Assembly: GCA_903922535.1 (NCBI GenBank)
Contig: CAIXUF010000531.1
Coordinates: 1 to 27,637 of the forward strand
Source: Candidatus Hydrogenedentota bacterium
GTDB taxonomy: Bacteria > Hydrogenedentota > Hydrogenedentia > Hydrogenedentiales > CAITNO01
DNA: 27,637 nt
Direction: 5' to 3'
Numbering within the stretch: position 1 is the stretch's first letter; each line of letters begins with the position of its first letter. A model generated the notes under the pieces. That model was not told the DNA's origin. It saw only the letters and a list, made by a program, of their open reading frames with translations, and ran no database searches. This document shows positions 21,026-27,637 of the stretch, in pieces. The position numbers and the translations under genes were made by a program.

Positions 21026-23575
21026 TTATTTGATCCTCCGGTACTTCACCGCCAGCGACTGCCCCTTCTCCGGAATGCGCAGCACGAGGTTTGACTGAAG
21101 CTCTTTGCCGTCCGCCTCGCTTGAAGCGGTTACGCCCTTCTCGTCGGTCATGTCGACCGTATAGCGGCCCGCGGGGTCGATGGCGCCCAATCCGGCGATG
21201 ATGCCCGCCTGCGGGCAATGGTCGCGGCGAAACGCGAGCACGATGCCCTCGTCGAGATCGGCGCGGTGGAACTGCCACGCCGCGAACTGGTCGGTTGCAT
21301 TGGATACCGGGGTGAGCGGGTAGAAGTCGCCGTACCAGTATTTCTGGCGGTCCCTGGCCTCCGCGATGAGTTCCTTGGCGCGGTGCATGGGGAAGTCGTC
21401 GGCGAGATAGTCGAGCTGGCACAGCAGGCCGCCCGTGGCTGCGCTGCGCTCGTCATAGGCCTCGGGCGCCCACATGCAGGCCGTCTGGAGCGGGACGTAC
21501 ATGGGCAGCGTCATGGACTGGGCCTGCTTCCACTCGAAGTTGCCGCGGGAACAGTTCGTGTCACTGCGCCACAGCGGCACGGATCGCGAGCACATCTCGA
21601 TGTCAATGCGGCGTCCGCCGCTGGAGCAGTTGTCAATCATCAGCCCCGGATGCTGCGCGAGCAGTTCATCCCACATCGCATAGAGCCCCTCAATGTACCG
21701 GATTTCGGTCATGCCCTGACGGTCCGGGGCGTCGTTCTTGCGCCAATAGGGCAGCGGGTCCATGTTGAAGTCGTTGCGGTAGACGTCGATTCCGTATTCC
21801 CCGATGCGCTGCGAGAGCAGATCGGTGAGGAATCGGCGCGCTTTCGGGTCGTTGAGCATGAAGAGGCCGCCTTCTTTGCCGCCGAAAACGAATTCGGGGT
21901 GCTCGTTCGAAATCTGCGTGTCCTTGGCCACGCGCTCGGGTTCAAACCAGAGCACAAACTTCATGCCGTATTTGTGGCAGCGGTCCCCGATGGGCTTGAG
22001 GCCGCGGGGAAACTCTTTCGGATCGGCAAACCAACTGCCCACGCCCTCCGGGAAGTGTTTCGGAAACCACGCCGCGTCGAACCAGTAGGTGTCGCAGCCG
22101 AGTTCGTGCGCGGTGTCGACGGCCTTCACCTGGCCGTCCTCGCAGGTCCACTCGGGGCGTGCGTTGTAGCGGTCGAAGGTTTGCAGCGCCACGGGCAGCG
22201 GCACCGGGCGGCCCTGCTCCTGCGGCGAACGGAGCAGCATGAGCCTGCGGAACTGGTTCTGCGCGTTGGCGCGGTCGCCCGCCCATGCCATGACGAGCAT
22301 GCGCGGCGTGCGGATGCGCTCGCCGGGGTGCAGCACCAAGTGGGTCAGTTCCATGCCGGCGCGGATTTGGACCGGGCCGTTTTCGGCGCGCTCGATATGC
22401 GAGGCCCATTGGCCCGTCCAGCCGACGGCGACGATCAGGCCCTGGTTGTTGTACTCGGTGGTGAAGAAGGGGAAGGCGCTGATGGAGGACGAGCGTCCGC
22501 CGGTCGGCGCGCGGTCGATTTTGGCGCCCATTTCCACCCGGGTGGTCTTGGGCAGGAAACTGGTCGCGCCGCAGGCGTCGCCCTCCAGTTCGTGCAGGAG
22601 CAGCGGCTGGCGGGCGTCGCCGGTCCGCATGGCGATGTCCATGGCCTGCACGTTCTCGATCAGGGGCGTGTCCTGGGTGCCCCGGTTCTCAAAGTAGAGG
22701 ATCCATTCCGTGGCGGGGAAACGGCTGTGGGAGAAGGCCTCGGCGGTGACGCAGAGGCCCGTGGCCGGGTCGCTCCAGTGCGCGAGGCAATGATCGTTCT
22801 CCAAATGGGCGTCATGCTTCCATGTGTCCAGAAAGGTGCCGGAGGAGACACCGTCGTACTTGAAGGAGAAGGGGGCTTTGGCTTGGGAAAAGGGCAGGCG
22901 GCTTTGGCCGTCGTCGAGCTGTCGCACCGCGCCGTCCTTCATCACAAACTGCGCGTCCGCCCAGTCGGCCTGATCGCAGCCGGGCCCGTCGCCGCCGTCG
23001 GTCACTTTGAGGACCAGTTCCTGTGCCGTGTCGCCCAGGGGGATGCTTATGGGAACGACAGAGTCGACCCTTAGGGGAACGGCAGAGTCACTGCCCCGCA
23101 GCACGGGCGTATGGACGGCTTCTTTGCCGTCCAGTTCAACAATGAACTCCACGCTGCCCTTGCTGCCCTGCGTGTCGTAGTTGTTGTCGATGCCGGCGAA
23201 GGCCTTGAATTCCTTTGCGCCCTTGGGGACGGCCACGCGTATTTCGCTGAAGGCGTGCGTGCCCAGGCCGTGCGCGAAATCCTGCGCGCCGATGCGCAGG
23301 GGTGTGTCCATGCAGGAGCGCCCGAAGTAGAGCGAGCTGTGGTCCTGGCGGACCAGACGCAGGTCGATGCGGTTCGCATCGGCGGGACTTTCAGGCGCGC
23401 CGAAGGCCTGCGCGGTCCAGCGGTCCATGTCGTCCACCATTGCCTTCGGTGCCATCACGGCGTCATCGGGCGGCGTCGCCGGAAGGTCGGTGACCTCCAG
23501 GGCGAATGCCATTCCCGTGCCCAGCAGCAGGCAGCCCAGTCCAATCCATACTCCAGTGCATACAAGGTGTTTCAT
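21026..23575 (-). CDS. Secreted GH36-family alpha-galactosidase with NPCBM domain
   Basis: This 849-residue enzyme has a Sec signal peptide (cleavage likely at AFA|LEV, residue 25-26). An NPCBM-type carbohydrate-binding domain lies at about 45-215 (HGLGTHAFSEIRVAVPKGAK; KAFAGIDNNYDTQGSKGSVE). A beta-sandwich and a GH36/GH-D (beta/alpha)8 barrel follow (GCDTYWFDAAWF; GMKFVLWFEPERV). Predicted nucleophile is Asp602 in YRNDFN and acid/base is Asp672 in LWRSDTN, with the IDNCSSGGRRID signature between them. Family members hydrolyse terminal alpha-galactosides or related sugars. ATG 23575 has GGGAG about 8 nt upstream. It is divergent from the SGNH-like gene and is a plausible T2SS cargo. Exact substrate cannot be read from sequence. 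Confidence 0.88.
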   Translation of the reverse strand: MKHLVCTGVWIGLGCLLLGTGMAFALEVTDLPATPPDDAVMAPKAMVDDMDRWTAQAFGAPESPADANRIDLRLVRQDHSSLYFGRSCMDTPLRIGAQDFAHGLGTHAFSEIRVAVPKGAKEFKAFAGIDNNYDTQGSKGSVEFIVELDGKEAVHTPVLRGSDSAVPLRVDSVVPISIPLGDTAQELVLKVTDGGDGPGCDQADWADAQFVMKDGAVRQLDDGQSRLPFSQAKAPFSFKYDGVSSGTFLDTWKHDAHLENDHCLAHWSDPATGLCVTAEAFSHSRFPATEWILYFENRGTQDTPLIENVQAMDIAMRTGDARQPLLLHELEGDACGATSFLPKTTRVEMGAKIDRAPTGGRSSSISAFPFFTTEYNNQGLIVAVGWTGQWASHIERAENGPVQIRAGMELTHLVLHPGERIRTPRMLVMAWAGDRANAQNQFRRLMLLRSPQEQGRPVPLPVALQTFDRYNARPEWTCEDGQVKAVDTAHELGCDTYWFDAAWFPKHFPEGVGSWFADPKEFPRGLKPIGDRCHKYGMKFVLWFEPERVAKDTQISNEHPEFVFGGKEGGLFMLNDPKARRFLTDLLSQRIGEYGIDVYRNDFNMDPLPYWRKNDAPDRQGMTEIRYIEGLYAMWDELLAQHPGLMIDNCSSGGRRIDIEMCSRSVPLWRSDTNCSRGNFEWKQAQSMTLPMYVPLQTACMWAPEAYDERSAATGGLLCQLDYLADDFPMHRAKELIAEARDRQKYWYGDFYPLTPVSNATDQFAAWQFHRADLDEGIVLAFRRDHCPQAGIIAGLGAIDPAGRYTVDMTDEKGVTASSEADGKELQSNLVLRIPEKGQSLAVKYRRIK

Positions 23576-23660
23576 GCCGAGTCTCCCTCTTGGCGCATGC
23601 GCGCGATACGTCCATTATCGGTCTGGCGCGGACGCGGATCAATATGCGTCTCAATGGATA

Positions 23661-23669
23661 TGCTAGAAT
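23661..23669 (+). promoter_or_regulatory. Candidate extended -10 promoter of the SGNH-like gene
   Basis: TGCTAGAAT at 23661-23669 fits an extended -10 (TGn plus TAGAAT, 5 of 6 matches). No good -35 is seen at 16-18 nt. A start near 23676 would give a 35-nt leader carrying GGGAGGAG before ATG 23711, supporting that start codon. It resembles TGCTAAAAT upstream of the coiled-coil gene. Confidence 0.4.
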
Positions 23670-23710
23670 CCAGGCTCTTTCTGCAGCTTCTTGCCCGGGA
23701 GGAGAAACAC

Positions 23711-24823
23711 ATGCCGTCTGACGTGTTCAAAGTCCGGATTCGCCGGTGGGCCGGCAACGCCCTGGCGGTGTTCTTGGGGTTTCTGGCCATTGCGATCCTT
23801 TTCAGCTCCGCCGAGGGTGTGCTGCGGCTCAAGTCGTGGCTGACGACAGCGCCCGGCCAGGGGCCCGTGGTTGGCAGGTTGACGGGGGCGATCCGTCACA
23901 AAGGCATTCTCGGCGCGGAAGCTCAGCCGAACGGGGTGATTCGCTGCCGTGCCGCAAGAGGCGACCGGGTCCTGTATGACGTTTCCTGCAAGACGGACGC
24001 GGCGGGTCGCCGCTTAACGCCCTGTGACTGCCGCTCGGAAGAAGCAAATCTTGCCCTGTTTTTCGGCTGTTCCATGACCTTCGGGCTGGGTGTGGAGGAC
24101 GGAGAGACCCTGCCCGCCCGCTACTGCGCGCACACTCCGGGCAGCGTCTCCCTGAACTATGGATTGGCCGGCTACGGATCGCAGCAGATGTGGCTGCAAA
24201 TCTGCAGGCAGGGGGTGCTGAAGGAATTTGGCCCCCGCAAGGGAATTATTGTCTACACGTTCATTGACGACCATGTCAACCGCCTGGCCGGCACGCCGGG
24301 CATCGTTTCGGAATGGCCCTTTCCCCTTCCCTGGCTTGAGCTCCGGGACGGCCGCGTCGAATATCGCGGAACCTTCTTTGACCGCGCCCCGCTGCAGTAC
24401 CTTTTCCTGCATTATGTTGACCGCACGCATCTGGCGCGTTTTGTGGAGAACCGTCTCCCCCGCCACCCGTCTTCCGCGCCGCCCTCCGACATGGCTGTTG
24501 ACATGCTGGCCGCCATGGTCCGGGAATGCGCGGACACGGCCAGGGAGCAGGCGCCGGGCTTTGCGTTTCTCTGCCTCATCTTCCCCAAATTCGCATCGTC
24601 ACAGTGGGGTCCGCCGCTGGCGGTTCGCCTTGGCGCGGCCAATGTCCGCGTGCTGGACTACAGCGGGCTTTTTGAAAACACGCAGCACAGCATGGACGAT
24701 CTCTTCTTCGATGACAACTCGGTTTGCCGCTGGGGTCATCCGAAAGCCCTCGGTCTTGACCTCCTGGCCCGGCAACTGAGCCGTGACACCGGCGCGTCCG
24801 CGGCGTTTTCGGCGCGCCCATAG
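23711..24823 (+). CDS. Membrane-anchored SGNH/GDSL-like hydrolase
   Basis: This 370-residue protein has an N-terminal membrane helix at about 12-35 (WAGNALAVFLGFLAIAILF). The rest resembles an SGNH-fold hydrolase. The block I-like motif is FFGCSMTFGLGV with candidate catalytic Ser121. NYGLAGYGSQQ supplies block II/III-like Gly and Asn. The C-terminal block has WGHPKALG with candidate His343, preceded by DDLFFDDN. The usual GDS is GCS, and the Asp that normally sits three residues before His is replaced by Arg340, so the acidic member of the triad must come from the DD further upstream or be missing. ATG 23711 is chosen because GGGAGGAG lies 6-8 nt upstream; ATG 23654 and 23660 overlap the promoter. 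Substrate is unknown. Confidence 0.72.
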   Translation: MPSDVFKVRIRRWAGNALAVFLGFLAIAILFSSAEGVLRLKSWLTTAPGQGPVVGRLTGAIRHKGILGAEAQPNGVIRCRAARGDRVLYDVSCKTDAAGRRLTPCDCRSEEANLALFFGCSMTFGLGVEDGETLPARYCAHTPGSVSLNYGLAGYGSQQMWLQICRQGVLKEFGPRKGIIVYTFIDDHVNRLAGTPGIVSEWPFPLPWLELRDGRVEYRGTFFDRAPLQYLFLHYVDRTHLARFVENRLPRHPSSAPPSDMAVDMLAAMVRECADTAREQAPGFAFLCLIFPKFASSQWGPPLAVRLGAANVRVLDYSGLFENTQHSMDDLFFDDNSVCRWGHPKALGLDLLARQLSRDTGASAAFSARP

Positions 24824-24900
24824 GCCGTCGGCCGCTGCCTGACAACAGGGTGTTGCGCATGCCGCCGGCAGCACAAATGAAACCACACCCCATGGTGGTG

Positions 24901-24906
24901 TATAAC
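24901..24906 (+). promoter_or_regulatory. Possible -10 box of the YkgJ-like/HAD operon
   Basis: TATAAC (5 of 6 matches) lies 56 nt before ATG 24962. No convincing -35 is seen. It is the only AT-rich hexamer of this kind in the 138-nt gap after the SGNH-like gene, and therefore only a weak candidate. Confidence 0.3.
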
Positions 24907-24961
24907 ATGCGTCCCGTCGCCGGACATCCCAAGACAACCCGCCGGCGCGAAAGGAGTACGC

Positions 24962-25519
24962 ATGGGCCTGCACCAGGTGAATTTCAAATGCCACCACTGT
25001 GATCACTGCTGCCGCGACGTGGTCTGCCTGCCGACCCCGTGGGACGTGCTGCGCGTGGCGCTGAACACGGGCCAGGACCCGCATAACTTCCTTGAATGGC
25101 TCACGCCGGAGGAAATCCAGGGGGTGGACAAGGGGGATGCGACCTGGCTGAAGATCGACGGCGAGAAGTACATCATGGCCCTCAAGCGCGACGAGAAGCT
25201 GGGCTGCCATTTCCTGGACCGCAAGACGCGCTTCTGCGGCATCTATGACCACCGGCCGAACCTGTGCCGGCTCTATCCGTTCAAGCTGCACGAGCGGCGC
25301 GACGGCTCTTTCAAGAGTTTCTCGCTGCACAAGGATGTGGGCTGCCCGCGCCACCGCGACGGGGTGTATGACACGGACCCGCTGTATGAGCTTTACCTGA
25401 ACGACCAGATGCACCAGAACGACTATGTGAAACTGGTGGACGCGTTCAACCGGCAGCGCCGGACCGACCGCAAACCCGAGGACTTTCTCGACCTGTTTAT
25501 CGAGGTGGTCAAAGCGTAG
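24962..25519 (+). CDS. YkgJ-family cysteine-cluster protein
   Basis: This 185-residue cytoplasmic protein carries the family signature: CHHCDHCC at residues 10-17, then CHFLDRKTRFCGIYDHRPNL and CRLYPF. A further Cys lies in VGCPRHRDG. Such clusters are thought to bind zinc or an iron-sulfur centre; no enzymatic function is established. The start has AGGAG 6 nt upstream and the length is normal for the family. The HAD gene begins 21 nt downstream on the same strand, so the two are probably cotranscribed. Confidence 0.85.
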   Translation: MGLHQVNFKCHHCDHCCRDVVCLPTPWDVLRVALNTGQDPHNFLEWLTPEEIQGVDKGDATWLKIDGEKYIMALKRDEKLGCHFLDRKTRFCGIYDHRPNLCRLYPFKLHERRDGSFKSFSLHKDVGCPRHRDGVYDTDPLYELYLNDQMHQNDYVKLVDAFNRQRRTDRKPEDFLDLFIEVVKA

Positions 25520-25540
25520 TTGCCTGTCCCGGAGCACCCC

Positions 25541-26227
25541 ATGCCAACGGAATCCCCCCGCGCCCCCTGGGGCGCAGTGTTTGACGTCGACGGAACCATG
25601 GTGGACAACCACGCATGGCACGAGGCCGGCTGGATCGAGCTGGGCCGCCGCCGCAGTCTGCCCATCGACGCGGATTACTACCGCAACCACATCCACTCGA
25701 AGGACAACGAGATCATTCTCGAAAACATGCGGGCAAATTTCAGCATGCCCGGGCTGGGCCAGGATGTGGCCGACGAGAAGGAGGCGATTTACCGGGAGCT
25801 TTACCGGCCCGTTCTGAAGCCGATGGACGGGTTGATGGGCTTTCTGGAGCAGTTGCGCGCGCAGGGCGTTCCCTGCGCCGTGGCCTCCAACGCGCCCGAA
25901 CCCAATGCGCGGATGATTCTGGAGGCGCTGGGCATTGAAGAACTTTTTGCAGCGGTCATCACGCCCGGCCCCACGCTGGCGGGCAAGCCCAAGCCCGACA
26001 TCTTTCTTGCCGCCGCCGCGGCGCTGGGCCTGCCGCCCGCGCGCTGCATTGTCTTCGAGGACAGCTATTCGGGGTTCCTCGCCGCCGAGGCGGCGGGCAT
26101 GCCCTGCGTGGCCATTCTACACGGAGCGTCAACGGTGAGCCTGCCCTACGCCGCGCGCACCCAGTCCCGCCACCGCGATTTCACCACCGTGCATCTGCCG
26201 GACTTGCTGGAAGAAGTGGGGTTGTAG
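25541..26227 (+). CDS. HAD-superfamily hydrolase, beta-phosphoglucomutase/phosphatase-like
   Basis: This 228-residue protein has all HAD motifs. Motif I is FDVDGT (nucleophile Asp15, acid/base Asp17). Motif II is VASNAPEPNA. The motif III Lys is in AGKPKPDIF, and motif IV is VFEDSYSGFLAAEAAGMP. A helical C1 cap follows motif I (HEAGWIELGRRRSLPIDADY to about residue 85), as in beta-phosphoglucomutase and sugar-phosphate phosphatases of subfamily I. It probably acts on a small phosphorylated metabolite; mutase versus phosphatase cannot be decided here. ATG 25541 is chosen for GGAG 7 nt upstream; a TTG at 25520 lacks this. Stop is TAG. The third ATGGAC array begins 40 nt downstream. Confidence 0.85.
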   Translation: MPTESPRAPWGAVFDVDGTMVDNHAWHEAGWIELGRRRSLPIDADYYRNHIHSKDNEIILENMRANFSMPGLGQDVADEKEAIYRELYRPVLKPMDGLMGFLEQLRAQGVPCAVASNAPEPNARMILEALGIEELFAAVITPGPTLAGKPKPDIFLAAAAALGLPPARCIVFEDSYSGFLAAEAAGMPCVAILHGASTVSLPYAARTQSRHRDFTTVHLPDLLEEVGL

Positions 26228-26266
26228 CTCGGGAAGGCAAGTGGTCCGGGGGGGCGCCATCAGGTC

Positions 26267-26394
26267 ATGGACGCTATGGACTCTATGGACTCTATGGACG
26301 AGATGGACTCTATGGACGAGATGGACGAGATGGACGAGATGGACGAGATGGACGGTTAATCCCAGTGCTTGTCCATTTCGTCCATAGTGTCCAT
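26267..26394. repeat. ATGGAC/GTCCAT 9-bp inverted array, locus 3
   Basis: Ten ATGGAC units run at exact 9-bp spacing from 26267 to 26348 with triplets GCT, TCT, TCT, GAG, TCT and then GAG four times. After a 17-nt loop they face GTCCAT at 26371, 26380 and 26389. Two pairing registers are possible. The loop-proximal one pairs 26339-26353 with 26371-26385. The outer one pairs 26263-26281 with 26380-26398, 19 bp with one G-T pair. The array fills much of the 301-bp convergent gap at 26228-26528, which otherwise holds only the pilin terminator. Confidence 0.9.
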
Positions 26395-26466
26395 GACCCC
26401 AGTCTTTCTTCCTCAAACGAGCCCCATCCTTTTGCACCATGGTGTCCCGTGGCGTCTTGAAACGAA

Positions 26467-26498
26467 AGCCGCCCCCCGTGGTTTCACGGGGGGCGGCT
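26467..26498 (-). terminator. Strong intrinsic terminator of the pilin-like gene
   Basis: AGCCGCCCCCCGTG at 26467-26480 and CACGGGGGGCGGCT at 26485-26498 form a perfect 14-bp stem with a 4-nt loop. It lies 30 nt past the stop of the minus-strand pilin gene, and on that strand it is followed by TTTCGTTTC. This is the clearest intrinsic terminator in the window. Confidence 0.8.
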
Positions 26499-26528
26499 GA
26501 TAACTTCAGTGAACTTTGGAGGAACTGA

Positions 26529-27545
<1,017 letters not shown>

Positions 27546-27637
27546 AACCTTGACTCCTTTTTCCACATCAGTTCGCGGACCTTGCGGCCCATGTCCAAAT
27601 AAGGGGATAAGCACGATGCTTCGCGGGAGACAACCCA

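Noticed and set aside
21218..23074. 618-residue open frame on the plus strand inside the GH36 gene
   Set aside because: Antisense to a gene with clear catalytic motifs; composition is Val/Ala/Arg/His-rich without domain signals.
24884..24902. Operator palindrome around CCATGG upstream of the YkgJ-like gene
   Set aside because: The arms (ACACC and GGTGT) are off-centre with respect to CCATGG, so symmetry is weak.
26267..26394. CRISPR array
   Set aside because: Unit is only 9 bp with 3-bp variable part, has an inverted arm, and no cas genes are present.
26129..26440. VHLVHLVHRVH-repeat protein on the minus strand
   Set aside because: Translation of the reverse strand of array locus 3, overlapping the end of the HAD gene.

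Overview
This is a GC-rich bacterial chromosome segment from a diderm (Gram-negative-type) organism. It carries a type II secretion (T2SS) pseudopilin operon, Tol-type envelope proteins, lipoprotein and secreted-protein signals, and a G-type prepilin with an H-x(n)-DG tail. That pilin family, the FecR/DUF6600-like protein, the NPCBM-GH36 glycosidase and the dispersed ATGGAC hairpin arrays together suggest the PVC group, Candidatus Hydrogenedentes or a related lineage. This assignment is inferred from gene content only; no rRNA is present.

Layout. Positions 1-9504 (+) hold a T2SS operon: the 3' end of gspD, a ~260-bp tandem duplication of the gspD/gspE junction, then gspE, F, G, H, I, J, K, a PilM/GspL-like gene and a GspM-like gene, mostly overlapping or separated by a few bases. 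Positions 9505-9779 are a convergent intergenic region with the first ATGGAC/GTCCAT array and a small hairpin. Positions 9780-12211 (-) hold a TolA/TonB-like gene followed by tolB. Positions 12212-12652 carry two small palindromes, a possible promoter, an 8-bp hairpin and the second array. Positions 12653-16203 (-) encode a lipoprotein with a striking [G/A]xxx tetrad repeat and a FecR/DUF6600-like secreted protein. Positions 16419-20917 (+) encode a coiled-coil protein, an FtsA-like gene interrupted by an in-frame TAG, and a membrane-anchored TPR protein. A GH36 alpha-galactosidase-like secreted enzyme (-, 21026-23575) is divergent from a membrane-anchored SGNH-like hydrolase (+, 23711-24823). 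A YkgJ-type cysteine-cluster protein and a HAD phosphatase/mutase form a (+) pair at 24962-26227. The third ATGGAC array and a perfect 14-bp terminator precede a type II secretion-like G pilin (-, 26529-27545).

How the genes fit together. The T2SS genes would build the ATPase (E), platform (F, L, M) and pseudopilus (G-K) that push folded exoproteins through the GspD secretin. GspC, GspN and the prepilin peptidase are not seen here. TolA/TolB, the lipoprotein, the DUF6600-like protein and the TPR protein are all envelope proteins. The signal-peptide-bearing GH36 enzyme is a plausible T2SS cargo, but nothing in the sequence proves it.

Most unusual points: (i) three intergenic arrays of 9-bp ATGGACNNN units facing GTCCAT units, all lying at gene 3' ends; (ii) the diverged gspD/gspE junction duplication, whose differences are mostly synonymous; (iii) the amber-interrupted, motif-degenerate ftsA; (iv) a ten-fold GX3-type repeat in a lipoprotein; (v) oversized GspH and GspK with low-complexity insertions.
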